Below are positions 1 through 8,217 of a stretch of DNA of 64,000 bases, piece after piece. A program made the translations under genes and the position numbers. The stretch comes from Pseudomonas sp. S30 (GTDB lineage: Bacteria > Pseudomonadota > Gammaproteobacteria > Pseudomonadales > Pseudomonadaceae): assembly GCF_016518545.1 (NCBI RefSeq), contig NZ_JACVTO010000020.1:1-64000 (forward strand), written 5' to 3'. The notes beneath the pieces were generated by a model. The model did not search any database, was not told the origin of the DNA, and worked only from the letters and a program-made list of their open reading frames with translations. Position 1 is the stretch's first letter. The number at the start of each line of letters is the position of its first letter.

Positions 1-106
1 GCCCTTCCCACCTCCCTTCCCAGAGCCACAGGTCTTCGGACGCTGTCGACCGGCGTGCCCGGCGCACGGCACTGTGGCAGATCGTCCGGTCTTTGGCCAA
101 AGGTCC

Positions 107-135
107 TTGACTACCTATTGGCACGCACCTAGGAT
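107..135 (+). promoter_or_regulatory. Putative sigma70 promoter of the MFS gene
   Basis: A TTGACT -35 element at 107-112 is separated by 17 nt from TAGGAT at 130-135. The predicted transcription start falls on the palindrome at 142-157, which suits repression by a DNA-binding protein. Assigned by eye only. Confidence 0.5.
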
Positions 136-141
136 TCGCAG

Positions 142-157
142 CCTACCGGCCGGTAGG
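142..157. promoter_or_regulatory. Perfect 16-bp palindrome, TetR-type operator
   Basis: CCTACCGGCCGGTAGG is a perfect 16-bp inverted repeat lying just downstream of the predicted -10 box and 16 nt before the MFS start. Short, continuous, GC-centred palindromes of this kind are typical TetR-family operators of drug-efflux genes. The matching regulator would have to lie left of the window; none of the genes seen here is a TetR protein. Confidence 0.5.
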
Positions 158-172
158 TCGTAAATCTGCGAG

Positions 173-1396
173 ATGATCATGAACGCCACTCCTTCACCCT
201 CCGTACCGTTCAAGCTGGCCTTGGGCCTGGGCCTGATCGGGGCCTTGGGTCCGTCGGCCGTCGACATGTACCTGTCGAGCCTTCCGGAAATCGCCAGCCA
301 CTACCAGGCCAGTTTCACCCGCGTGCAACTGACGCTGACTTTCTTCCTGCTGGCCATGGGCGCCGGCCAGCTGATCTTCGGCCCGGTGGTGGACGCCTAC
401 GGTCGGCGCCGACCGCTGTTGGCAGGCCTGCTGCTGTTCATCCTGTGCTCGTTGGGTGCGGCCATGGCCCCCAGCCTGAATGCGTTGATCGCCCTGCGCT
501 TCTTCCAGGGACTTGGCAGCGCACTGACCTTGGTGGTGATCATGAGCATGGTGCGCGACGTCAGCCAGGGCGTGGCGGCGACCAAACTGTTCGCGCTGCT
601 GATGACCATCGAGGGCGTGGCGCCGATCCTCGCGCCGGCCCTGGGTGGCGTGATCGATGCCCATTTCGGCTGGCGCGCGGTGATGCTGGTGCTGGCGGGC
701 GTGGGCCTGCTGGTACTGCTCAACACTGTGCTCAACCTTGCGGAGACCCTGCCCGTCGAGCGCCGTGAGCCGCTGCGCCTGGGCCAGGCGTGCCGCACTT
801 ACCTGGGCATTCTCGGCGACGCCGGTTTCCTGCGTCCGACCCTGGCGGTCGCAGCCGTGTTCTTTTTCCTGTTCGCGTACATAGGCGGCGCCACGCTGGT
901 CTATCAGGCGCATTACGGGCTGACGGCCCAGCACTTCGGACTGCTGTTCGGTGCGACCGGCATGTCGGTGATGGTCGGCGCCCTGCTCGCCAGCCGCTTG
1001 ATCGGCTGGCTGGGGTTGAACCGTCTGAGCCTGGTCGGTGTGTCGTGCATGGCCCTGGGTGCGCTGCTCACCTTGCTCAGCGCAGCGACCGGTCTGGGAT
1101 TGCCGGGTGTGGCCGGCGGCATGGCGTTGGCACTGTTCGGGCTGGGCATCGCCGAGTCGACATTGATGTCGCTGGTGATGGCGTCCCAGGACACCTCCCT
1201 GGGCTCGACCGCCGCCCTGCTGGGCGCCATCCAGCTGTCGGTGGCCTCGACCGCCTCGCCTCTGGCCGCACTGACGTTGCAGCATGGGCCGCTGGCCTGG
1301 AGCGCGTTACTGGCGGTGAGCGCACTGGTCGTGTGCCTGCTGACGGCCCTGAGCCTGCGCAATGTACCTGCCAGCTTCTCGATGTCTGCGCACTGA
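173..1396 (+). CDS. Bcr/CflA-family MFS drug exporter (DHA1 type)
   Basis: A 407-aa inner-membrane secondary transporter of the major facilitator superfamily, expected to export drugs or metabolites by proton antiport. It shows about 12 hydrophobic segments. The loop between TM2 and TM3 carries the motif-A-like sequence DAYGRRRPLL, and the N-terminal GPSAVDMYLSSLP resembles the Bcr/CflA signature in TM1. ATG codons lie at 173 and 179, and neither has a strong Shine-Dalgarno, so the start is uncertain by two codons. The upstream promoter and palindrome suggest TetR-type repression. Its substrate cannot be read from sequence. It is about 22 kb from the start of the biosynthetic operon, so a link to that product would be speculation. 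Confidence 0.85.
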   Translation: MIMNATPSPSVPFKLALGLGLIGALGPSAVDMYLSSLPEIASHYQASFTRVQLTLTFFLLAMGAGQLIFGPVVDAYGRRRPLLAGLLLFILCSLGAAMAPSLNALIALRFFQGLGSALTLVVIMSMVRDVSQGVAATKLFALLMTIEGVAPILAPALGGVIDAHFGWRAVMLVLAGVGLLVLLNTVLNLAETLPVERREPLRLGQACRTYLGILGDAGFLRPTLAVAAVFFFLFAYIGGATLVYQAHYGLTAQHFGLLFGATGMSVMVGALLASRLIGWLGLNRLSLVGVSCMALGALLTLLSAATGLGLPGVAGGMALALFGLGIAESTLMSLVMASQDTSLGSTAALLGAIQLSVASTASPLAALTLQHGPLAWSALLAVSALVVCLLTALSLRNVPASFSMSAH

Positions 1397-1414
1397 GGCG
1401 CCCAACAAGGCGCC
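1397..1414 (+). terminator. Small hairpin after the MFS gene
   Basis: GGCGCC, a CAACAA loop and GGCGCC directly follow the stop codon. There is no U-tract, so it is a weak terminator candidate. Confidence 0.25.
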
Positions 1415-1675
1415 CTCCAGACGATCGCCAAGATAATTATCGCTTTTGAGCTACGCTTGCCTATTCGAAAGGAACGGGGTCGAGCGATCGATCCCCGATC
1501 AACGTGTTCAATGACCAATCGAGCCAACGGTTCTCAGCCACACCCACCGCAGCGCTGCAGTGGGTGAGCACGCGTGAGCCCGCTGGCCGCGCAAGACCCT
1601 TCACATCAATAACAATCACCGAGCGTTCTGCGCCAGGGCGATGTTTTGCCGCAGGGCACTCGAAGGGGAGCGATC

Positions 1676-2578
1676 ATGCGATTCGATCTAGTCGATTTGA
1701 AGCTGTTTCTGAACATCGTCGAGGCAGGGAGCATCACCCACGGGGCCAGGCATTCGAGCCTCACTCTGCAAGCTGCCAGCGAGCGTCTGAGGGGTATGGA
1801 AAGTGAGCTGGGCGTGTCGCTGATGAATCGCTCAAGGGCGGGGATTTCATTGACCGACGCGGGATTTTCCCTGCAGCACCACGCCCAGGGCGTGTTGAGC
1901 CGGATCGAATGCATGCGCAGTGAGTTGCGCCAATACGGCCAGGGCCTACAGGGTCGCATCAGGCTACTGTGCAATTCCGCCGCTCAGAGCGAGTACCTTC
2001 CCGAGCTGGTGGGCGAATTCCTGAAGATCAACGGCAAGATCTCCATCGAAGTGAAGGAGAAGGTCAGCAGCGAGATCGTCAGCGACTTGAAGAACAAGGC
2101 CGCGGATCTGGGGATCGTCGCCGATTCGGTCGACCTGGACGGCCTGTGCATGGCAGCATTCAGCGACGATCATCTCGTGGTGGTCGTACCGAGCAAGAGC
2201 GACCTGCTCGCCACCGAAGAAACCTGCTTCGCCGACGTGGTCCATTACGAGTTCATCGGGCTGGCCGAAGGCAGCGCTCTGCAGCAGTCCATCGAGGGTC
2301 ATGCCAGGAAAATGGGTGTGCGCATGAACTATCGCGTCCGGCTGGCCAGCTTCGACGCCATCGCGCAGGTGATCAGCTCTGGCGTGGGCCTGGGCATCAT
2401 GCCGCGGCAGGCGGCGCAGCGGCTTGGCAAGCTGCTCGACCTCAGAATGGTGAAGCTCAAGGACGATTGGGCGCTACGCAAACTGATGATCTGCTTCAGG
2501 GACTTCAAGTCGCTGCCTGGCTACTATCAGGAGCTGGTGAGTTTTCTGCTGAAACGAAGGCCGCAGCCCCTGCCCTGA
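1676..2578 (+). CDS. LysR-family transcriptional regulator (paralogue 1)
   Basis: A 300-aa LysR-type regulator: winged HTH at about residues 1-60 (MRFDLVDLKLFL then SITHGARHSSLTLQAASERL), then a periplasmic-binding-like effector domain. I chose ATG 1676 because GAAGGGGAG lies directly upstream and because the paralogue at 3630 starts with the same MRFDL context; a longer in-frame start at 1646 is less likely. It lies on the same strand as the second LysR gene, with the opposed TauE/SafE permease between them, so it may control that permease. The effector is unknown. Confidence 0.88.
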   Translation: MRFDLVDLKLFLNIVEAGSITHGARHSSLTLQAASERLRGMESELGVSLMNRSRAGISLTDAGFSLQHHAQGVLSRIECMRSELRQYGQGLQGRIRLLCNSAAQSEYLPELVGEFLKINGKISIEVKEKVSSEIVSDLKNKAADLGIVADSVDLDGLCMAAFSDDHLVVVVPSKSDLLATEETCFADVVHYEFIGLAEGSALQQSIEGHARKMGVRMNYRVRLASFDAIAQVISSGVGLGIMPRQAAQRLGKLLDLRMVKLKDDWALRKLMICFRDFKSLPGYYQELVSFLLKRRPQPLP

Positions 2579-2594
2579 TCCCGGGCCGGCGGCG

Positions 2595-2705
2595 TCAGGA
2601 AATCGCCCCGCTCTGGCCGATCGTCATGACCAGGATCGCGATGATCGCCAGCGCGATGTACCAGACGGCCAGCAGCGTACCTGGATCGACGTCTTCAAGC
2701 TTCAT
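2595..2705 (-). CDS. 36-aa single-span membrane protein
   Basis: A very short open frame behind a strong Shine-Dalgarno (GGAGCAGGAG directly before ATG). It begins MKLEDVDPGTLL, has one hydrophobic segment at about residues 11-29 (LLAVWYIALAIIAILVM), and ends GQSGAIS. It sits 87 nt downstream of the TauE/SafE permease on the same strand, so it may be co-transcribed and could be a small partner of that permease. This is inference, as I recognise no family. The RBS and the clean charged-then-hydrophobic layout argue that it is real. Confidence 0.5.
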   Translation of the reverse strand: MKLEDVDPGTLLAVWYIALAIIAILVMTIGQSGAIS

Positions 2706-2792
2706 CTCCTGCTCCCTGGACGCCCGTTGAGCGTCGATCGCCTTGCTGTGTATGCCGTGCTTCACCGCACGGCGTCCTGGCCTGGGAGGACG

Positions 2793-3539
2793 TCAGAAAA
2801 ACGGCCGCGAGGCCAGCTCCATACCCAGGACGATGAGAAACGCCAGGAAGCATTGCTTGAAGCGCTTGGCGCTGATTCGCGCGCGAATCGTCTGACCGAT
2901 GAACATCCCGACGAGCGCTGGAATGATCGCCAGGGTCGAAAGCCCCAGTTGGTCGACCTTCAGGCCGCCATGCAGCAGCAACCCGGCCGCCAGCGCCAGC
3001 GTCGATACGGTGAACGACAATCCCAGCGCCTGTACCAGCTCTTCCTTTTCCAGTTGCAGCGACTGCAGGTACGGTACTGCCGGCATGACGAACACGCCCG
3101 TAGCGCCCGTCACTGCGCCCGTTATCAGGCCGATGATCGGAGAAAGCCACTTCTCGGCCCCCGGCGTGACCACCAGAGGCGGAGCGAACAACGCATAGGC
3201 CGCATAGATGATCAGCGCGGTACCCAAAGCGAAGCCTGACCACAGAGGGTTGACCGAAATGAGCAGCGCCGAGCCCAGTACCGTCCCGATCACGATCGCC
3301 AGCTGCATGGGCCAAAGCCTGCGGATCAGCCGGACGATCGCAGGTCCCGACACGAACTGCCAGACGTTGGTGACGAACGACGGAATGATCAGTATCGCCG
3401 CCGCGGCCGACGGCGGCATCGCGGTGCCCAGCAGTCCCATCGCGACGGTAGGCAGGCCCATGCCCGTGACGCCCTTCACCAGCCCAGCGGCAATGAAGGT
3501 CAGGGTAATCATCGAGTAGAAGAAAAAAGTCTCGTTCAT
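2793..3539 (-). CDS. TauE/SafE (TSUP) family membrane permease
   Basis: A 248-aa polytopic inner-membrane protein of the sulfite exporter TauE/SafE family, which moves sulfur-containing anions and other small organic acids. It has about eight hydrophobic segments in two halves; the N-terminal half carries the glycine-rich AAGLVKGVTGMGLPTVAMG and the C-terminal half GAVTGATGVFVMPAVPYLQ, the paired repeats typical of TSUP proteins. Start ATG 3539 begins MNETFFF; the open frame extends further upstream but would run into the divergent LysR gene. It is transcribed divergently from the LysR gene at 3630, the usual sign of control by that regulator. Substrate unknown. Confidence 0.82.
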   Translation of the reverse strand: MNETFFFYSMITLTFIAAGLVKGVTGMGLPTVAMGLLGTAMPPSAAAAILIIPSFVTNVWQFVSGPAIVRLIRRLWPMQLAIVIGTVLGSALLISVNPLWSGFALGTALIIYAAYALFAPPLVVTPGAEKWLSPIIGLITGAVTGATGVFVMPAVPYLQSLQLEKEELVQALGLSFTVSTLALAAGLLLHGGLKVDQLGLSTLAIIPALVGMFIGQTIRARISAKRFKQCFLAFLIVLGMELASRPFF

Positions 3540-3591
3540 GCCCGAATTGAAGGTGATCCCGCCTGGGCGCACAATTAGGATTAATTTTCGT

Positions 3592-3614
3592 AGCCTTCGG
3601 TTGAGCCGAAGGCT
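3592..3614. promoter_or_regulatory. Inverted repeat between TauE and LysR genes
   Basis: Perfect 9-nt arms AGCCTTCGG and CCGAAGGCT flank a 5-nt loop, ending 15 nt before the LysR start at 3630. It is not followed by a U-tract on either strand, so an operator or 5'-UTR hairpin is more likely than a terminator. A LysR dimer site controlling both divergent genes is possible. Confidence 0.4.
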
Positions 3615-3629
3615 GGGCTGGAGACCTTC

Positions 3630-4520
3630 ATGCGCTTCGATCTTGCCGACCTTCGACTGTTTCTCTGCATAGCGGACGCTGGCAGCATCACCCAGGGCGC
3701 CCAGGCGGCTCACCTGGCATTGGCCTCTGCCAGCGAGCGACTGCGCAACATGGAGCACGACGCCGGGGTGGCGCTGCTGGAGCGACGCTCCCGTGGGGTA
3801 GTCGCTACCCAGGCAGGCGAAGCGGTGGCCCACCATGCGCGGCTGATCCTGCAACAGCAAGCCCTGCTCAAGAGTGAGCTGAACGGGTTCGCCAATGGCG
3901 CGCGTGGCACGCTCTCGCTATACGCCAATACGGCGGCATTGACTCACTTTCTGCCCCCCAGGCTGGCCGACTGGCTGTCCGGGCGGCCCGATATCCATGT
4001 GGACCTGCGGGAAAGGACCAGCCTGGAGATCGTCCAGGGCGTCGCGGCTGGCATGATCGAGGCGGGTATCATTTCCGACTCGTGCGAGTGTCCCGGGCTG
4101 CATGTACGCCCGGTCGCCCGTGATCACCTGCTACTGATCGTCCCCCCCTCCCATCACCTCGCAGCGCGCAGTACGATCCGTTTCGCCGACGTGCTGAACG
4201 AGGTGTTCGTCGGCCTGGCATCCGGCAATGCCTTGCAGGATCACATCCAGGACCAGGCCGAGGCCTCTGGACGCAGCCTGACGCTGCGCATTCGGATGAA
4301 GACCTTCGATGGCCTGTGCACGATGGTCGATCAAGGGGTCGGGATAGGCATCGTGCCCCAGAGCATCGCCGATGAGCTGCAGCCTCGCTATGCCTACGCC
4401 AGGGTGGCGCTGGAGGATGACTGGGCGTGCCGTCAGCTGTGCGTGGTCTACCGTGACTGGCTGGAGCTGTCGCCAGCGATGCACAGTTTCCTCAGGCACC
4501 TGGGCGTGCCCGCCGACTGA
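3630..4520 (+). CDS. LysR-family transcriptional regulator (paralogue 2)
   Basis: A 296-aa LysR-type regulator whose N-terminus, MRFDLADLRLFL, closely matches that of the regulator at 1676, and similarity continues along the length (for example DDWA near the C-terminus in both). HTH at about residues 18-37, effector-binding domain after residue 90. GGAGA sits 9 nt upstream of the ATG. It is divergent from the TauE/SafE permease, which is its most likely target, and is followed after 59 nt by the OsmC gene on the same strand. The two LysR genes look like an old duplication around the permease. Confidence 0.87.
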   Translation: MRFDLADLRLFLCIADAGSITQGAQAAHLALASASERLRNMEHDAGVALLERRSRGVVATQAGEAVAHHARLILQQQALLKSELNGFANGARGTLSLYANTAALTHFLPPRLADWLSGRPDIHVDLRERTSLEIVQGVAAGMIEAGIISDSCECPGLHVRPVARDHLLLIVPPSHHLAARSTIRFADVLNEVFVGLASGNALQDHIQDQAEASGRSLTLRIRMKTFDGLCTMVDQGVGIGIVPQSIADELQPRYAYARVALEDDWACRQLCVVYRDWLELSPAMHSFLRHLGVPAD

Positions 4521-4579
4521 GCCTCGACCGGCATGACGCCTGGTTAAAAAACATTCATCCACCCCTTCAGGAGGGATCC

Positions 4580-5083
4580 ATGCACACGAAAGGCCATGAA
4601 TACGCGGTTCAGGTGACCTGGACTGGTAACCAGGGATCGGGTACTTCGTCCTACCAGGGCTACAGCCGAGCCCATGTGATCAATGCGCCCGGCAAGGCGC
4701 CCATCGAAGGCTCGTCCGATCCTGCCTTCCGGGGTGATCCGACGCGCTGGAACCCGGAGGAACTGCTGCTGGCCGCCCTGGGCGCCTGCCACAAGCTCTG
4801 GTACCTGGGCCTGTGTGCCGAAGCCGGCGTGGTGGTGCTGGCCTACGAGGACGATGCCCAGGGGACCATGGTCGTGGAGCGCGATGGCGGCGGGCAGTTC
4901 ACCTCGGTCACCTTGAGACCCAAGGTGCTGTTGGCACCTGGATCGGACGTCCACACCGCGCGGGTACTGCACGACATGGCCCATGAGAAATGCTTCATCG
5001 CGCGCTCGGTGAATTTTCCAGTGCACCATCAAGCGCAGCTGTCCTTCGCGCCGAACGAGTCAAACACAGGGTGCCCGCAGTGA
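4580..5083 (+). CDS. OsmC-family peroxiredoxin-like protein
   Basis: A 167-aa cytoplasmic protein of the OsmC/Ohr fold, known for thiol-dependent reduction of organic hydroperoxides. Two cysteines sit at the family positions: C70 in LLLAALGACHKLWYL and C138 in MAHEKCFIARS. The segment PTRWNPEELLLAALGAC is characteristic. A near-perfect AGGAGG lies 6 nt before the ATG. It follows the LysR gene by 59 nt on the same strand and may be read through from it. In this sulfur-flavoured neighbourhood a thiol or persulfide role is possible, but nothing in the sequence proves that. Confidence 0.82.
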   Translation: MHTKGHEYAVQVTWTGNQGSGTSSYQGYSRAHVINAPGKAPIEGSSDPAFRGDPTRWNPEELLLAALGACHKLWYLGLCAEAGVVVLAYEDDAQGTMVVERDGGGQFTSVTLRPKVLLAPGSDVHTARVLHDMAHEKCFIARSVNFPVHHQAQLSFAPNESNTGCPQ

Positions 5084-5121
5084 CAGTCACCCTGTGCCGC
5101 TGACGGCGCTGGCGACACCGA

Positions 5122-6300
5122 TCAGATGTAGTTGTGGCGTTTGGGCAGCTTGCCATTGAGGAAGTAGTCACCGATGGCCTGCAGCTTCCAGCGCACGGGG
5201 TCATGCAGGGTATGGGTGCGAGCATTGCGCCAGTGCCGGTTGAGGTTCAGTTGCTCGCGCGTGGAGCTGGCGCCACACAGCTCGAAGAGCTTGTTGGTCG
5301 CCAGCAGCGCCGCCTCGTCCGCCAGAACCTTGGCCATGCCGACGGCGATGGACACCTCGGCGACCGCCTGTTCGTCAGGCCGGTCAGGCATCTGGTCCAT
5401 GCTGGCCGAGGCCTGATCGAGCATGGCCGATGCCGCGGCCGTGGCCACCTCGAGCCTGGCGATCTGATCGATCAGCAGCGGATCGTCCGTAGCCCGCTCC
5501 AGGCCGCTGTCCATCCAGGGGCGCGTGTGCTGCCGAACGTACTGCTTGGTATCGGCCAGGGCTTCGCACGCGATCCCCAGGTCGATCGCGGCATGGATCA
5601 ACTGGGACCCGGCACCGATCACGTTGTTTTCGACGAAGGCTTCCGTATAACCGAAGACCATCGATTCATCCACCTGGGCGTCGACCAGTTTGACCGTGCC
5701 GCTGGCGGTCACTCGCTGGCCGAACCCTGCCCAGTCGTTTTCCACGGTGACCCCCGCCGCGTCCCGTGCCACCACGGCATTGACCATGAAGCCCAATTCG
5801 TCCTTGGCCACGATGGCGATCCAATCGGCGTGGATGCACCCGGTCGCATAGAACTTCTTGCCATTGAGGTAGAGCTTGCCGTCGCGTTGGGTGAGCGTCG
5901 TCTTGATCTCGCTGATGGTCTTGGTGCCGATCTCGGAGGCGGCCTGCATGAGCTTCTTGTTGGCCAGCGCCTGGTCGAAGAAAAAGCGTTTCTGGGCCTC
6001 GGTGCCTACCACCTTGAGCACCTCGATCAGGTGGAAGTGGCTGCGCGGAATCTGGGCGATGGAGGGGTCGGCGGCCGCGATGATGCGGGTCACCCTGGCC
6101 ACCGCCTGATGCCCCAGCCCCGGTCCGCCGTAGGCTTCGGGCACGGTGATCGCCCACAGGCCGGAGTGCGCGTATCGATCGACCTCATCGGCACTCAGCG
6201 CCCGCGATGCGTCTCTTTGCGAGGCGGTGAGGCGCAGGTCGCTGGCCACTTCGTTGGCGATCTGTTGCAAGTCGTTCATGACACTGGTTGCACGAGTCAT
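5122..6300 (-). CDS. SfnB/DszC-like acyl-CoA-dehydrogenase-fold flavoprotein
   Basis: A 392-aa flavoprotein of the acyl-CoA dehydrogenase fold, in the branch of SfnB-type sulfur-acquisition oxidoreductases and DszC-type monooxygenases. Visible markers are ITVPEAYGGPGLGHQAVARV, a HADWIAIVAK segment, and the C-terminal LNGKLPKRHNYI typical of this branch. I chose ATG 6300 because AGAGAGG is well spaced before it; a GTG one codon earlier is worse placed. The usual catalytic Glu motif of true acyl-CoA dehydrogenases is not evident, which fits flavin-dependent oxygenation rather than dehydrogenation. It lies 176 nt downstream of the last biosynthetic gene on the same strand. It could be part of that pathway (N- or S-oxygenation) or an independent sulfur-starvation gene. 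Confidence 0.78.
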   Translation of the reverse strand: MTRATSVMNDLQQIANEVASDLRLTASQRDASRALSADEVDRYAHSGLWAITVPEAYGGPGLGHQAVARVTRIIAAADPSIAQIPRSHFHLIEVLKVVGTEAQKRFFFDQALANKKLMQAASEIGTKTISEIKTTLTQRDGKLYLNGKKFYATGCIHADWIAIVAKDELGFMVNAVVARDAAGVTVENDWAGFGQRVTASGTVKLVDAQVDESMVFGYTEAFVENNVIGAGSQLIHAAIDLGIACEALADTKQYVRQHTRPWMDSGLERATDDPLLIDQIARLEVATAAASAMLDQASASMDQMPDRPDEQAVAEVSIAVGMAKVLADEAALLATNKLFELCGASSTREQLNLNRHWRNARTHTLHDPVRWKLQAIGDYFLNGKLPKRHNYI

Positions 6301-6476
6301 CACATTGCCTCTCTACAGGATTGTTGTTTTCACAAGAGCGTCCGTAGCCTCTTCCTTGAGCGTCAGTGACCTGAGGATGCGGGGGGTGATCGGCCACGGC
6401 ATCCTCACGGCGACCGGTTCCGATGAGCTCACCCACCGGCGGCCTGACAATGTTCAGTGAAGCGGCGGTGCAGCTG

Positions 6477-7553
6477 TCATCTCTGGAGTAATGGTCGGGC
6501 ACCTCGCGGCGTGTGCGTGGGCATGGAGGGCGTCAGTGCATAGGTACTGGTGTTCGATAGCGATGGATCGCCGCAGCGCAGCTGCATTTCGGCATGGGTC
6601 GGGCGCATCACCACAGCCGCTACCGTTCGTTCCTTGCGGATGTTGCCGGTGCCTTTGACACAGATCGGCGCAGCGCAGAACAGCTCGAAGCAGCCCTGGG
6701 CATCGATCACCGGGCGCTGCATGAAAGCTCGCGCAGCCTCCAGCCTGCGCAGCGAGGCGTTGCGAGCGAAGACGTTCAAGCGATCCTGGGCCAGGAAGTC
6801 CTCGTGCAGGTAGTGATTGGTGTGCGCAAGGAGCTGCTGTTCGAGTACCCTGCACTCCCCCTCCAGTACCTCGACGGTCAAGGCTGTCTGTGCATCGCAC
6901 AAGGTGAAAGAGCGCGAGCTCGACAGTGGCAGGCTTCTCAGGCGCTCCAGGGCCTGGCTGGCCGTCTGGCAGGTATCGAGCAGGTGGCGGATCGCCAGAT
7001 ACGGCGGGACGCCCGGCCGCCATGTCCCGCCCAGCACCAGGTTGAGCCCGATCGCCAGCCCCGCTTCGTTGATGCCCAGATAGCCCAGCAGGCCCGCGAA
7101 GCTGAGCACCAGGGCGCGACAGGGCGTGCCCTGGATGTCCAGCACCGCGATGCAGTCGTCGAGGTTGCCGTTCAGATCGACCGTCTGGGCCAGCAGGCTC
7201 TCGCCCTGGAGCGTGGCCAAGGTGGTGCAGTCGCCGGCCGTGGTGGCGTGGTAGCCGATCACCTCGCGGCGAAGCTGCAGGAGCCAGGCCTGATCTCGGC
7301 TGAGCCCAGCGCCTGCGGCCAGGCCATCGATTTCCAGGCCGATGTCGGGCATCACGGCGCAGACCACTTCGCGGTGGCTGGCGACCAGATGCTGCAGGTA
7401 TTGGGCACTGAGGTCGCGGTCGGTGAGGCAGTCCAGGCGGCACTGGCCATCGGCGACGAACGCCTGCAAGCGCTCGCGCAAGGCGGTGCCATGCTGATGG
7501 CCGCGCGCGAAGGCATCGCCACGCAGGCACACCCGGGTAGCCTGGGGTGTCAT
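6477..7553 (-). CDS. C45-family (IAT-like) Ntn acyltransferase/hydrolase
   Basis: A 358-aa protein of peptidase family C45, whose prototype is isopenicillin-N acyltransferase. These enzymes self-cleave before a cysteine that then acts as N-terminal nucleophile for amide hydrolysis or acyl transfer. The candidate nucleophile is C109 in TTAGDCTTLATLQGE, followed by the family-type AQTVDLNGNLDD and later LLGYLGINEAGLAIGLN. The start overlaps the GNAT stop by ATGA, so the two are translationally coupled. It is the last gene of the biosynthetic operon. It could acylate an amine or release or exchange an amide during product assembly; substrate unknown. A self-resistance or detoxifying amidase is the alternative. 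Confidence 0.8.
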   Translation of the reverse strand: MTPQATRVCLRGDAFARGHQHGTALRERLQAFVADGQCRLDCLTDRDLSAQYLQHLVASHREVVCAVMPDIGLEIDGLAAGAGLSRDQAWLLQLRREVIGYHATTAGDCTTLATLQGESLLAQTVDLNGNLDDCIAVLDIQGTPCRALVLSFAGLLGYLGINEAGLAIGLNLVLGGTWRPGVPPYLAIRHLLDTCQTASQALERLRSLPLSSSRSFTLCDAQTALTVEVLEGECRVLEQQLLAHTNHYLHEDFLAQDRLNVFARNASLRRLEAARAFMQRPVIDAQGCFELFCAAPICVKGTGNIRKERTVAAVVMRPTHAEMQLRCGDPSLSNTSTYALTPSMPTHTPRGARPLLQR

Positions 7554-8167
7554 GCCTGCGCCTCGGCGGGCTGGCGAAGCTTCTCCTGGGTGAGCAAGCC
7601 CTGCTTGATCGCGGGCCACTCCGCGGCAAGCACGCTGTAGAAAATGGCGTCGCGTCGGCGCCCGCCGGGCATGTAGTTGAAGCTGCGCAGTACTCCTTCC
7701 TCCTGAGCGCCAATGTTCCTCAGGCCGGCACGCGCCTGAAGGTTGAGCACGTCGGTCTTGAACTCGACGCGCTGCGCACTCAGGGTCTCGAAGGCATGCT
7801 GCAAGAGCAGGAACTTGGCCCAGCGATTGATACCCTTGCCGCGGAAGGCCTCGCCCAGCCACGACCAGCCGATTTCCAGCCGCGCGTCCTTCTCGAACAG
7901 GTTGCCGTAGCTCATGCTGCCTGCCACCGCGCCGGTGGACTTGTCGACCACGACGTACACGGCCCGTGCGCCGCTGGCCTGGTCGGCCAGCATGCCGGAG
8001 AAGAAGGTGTCGAACTCGGCATCGGTGCCCACGCGAGACACGAAGTAGCGCCAGATATGACCATCCTTGGCCAATTCGCGGATCGCCGCGCGATCGGCCT
8101 CGGTCACCGGCCTCATCTGCACCTGGTCGTTTTCCAGCACTGCGGATGCGTTTTCTTTCCAGTTCAT
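7550..8167 (-). CDS. GNAT-family N-acetyltransferase
   Basis: A 205-aa GNAT of the RimJ/RimL type, using acyl-CoA to acylate an amine. Seen: QMRPVTEADRAAIRELA at the start, the beta4-loop-alpha3 region LEIGWSWLGEAFRGKGINRW containing the acetyl-CoA pyrophosphate loop (RGKG), and NIGAQEEGVLRSF near the end. GAGGTG precedes ATG 8167. It is coupled to the C45 gene downstream and 50 nt after the ACP gene. Likely a tailoring or self-protection acylation of the cluster product; which one cannot be told. Confidence 0.82.
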   Translation of the reverse strand: MNWKENASAVLENDQVQMRPVTEADRAAIRELAKDGHIWRYFVSRVGTDAEFDTFFSGMLADQASGARAVYVVVDKSTGAVAGSMSYGNLFEKDARLEIGWSWLGEAFRGKGINRWAKFLLLQHAFETLSAQRVEFKTDVLNLQARAGLRNIGAQEEGVLRSFNYMPGGRRRDAIFYSVLAAEWPAIKQGLLTQEKLRQPAEAQA

Positions 8168-8217
8168 GATTCACCTCGTTGTGGATTCATTGGCGTGTCG
8201 CGTTGTTGGCGTGCGGC

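Noticed and set aside
3592..3614. Reading the inverted repeat as a terminator
   Set aside because: No U-tract on either strand and it lies upstream of both genes; a regulatory site fits better.
5134..6369. 411-aa plus-strand frame
   Set aside because: Antisense of the SfnB/DszC-like gene, which has a complete family pattern.
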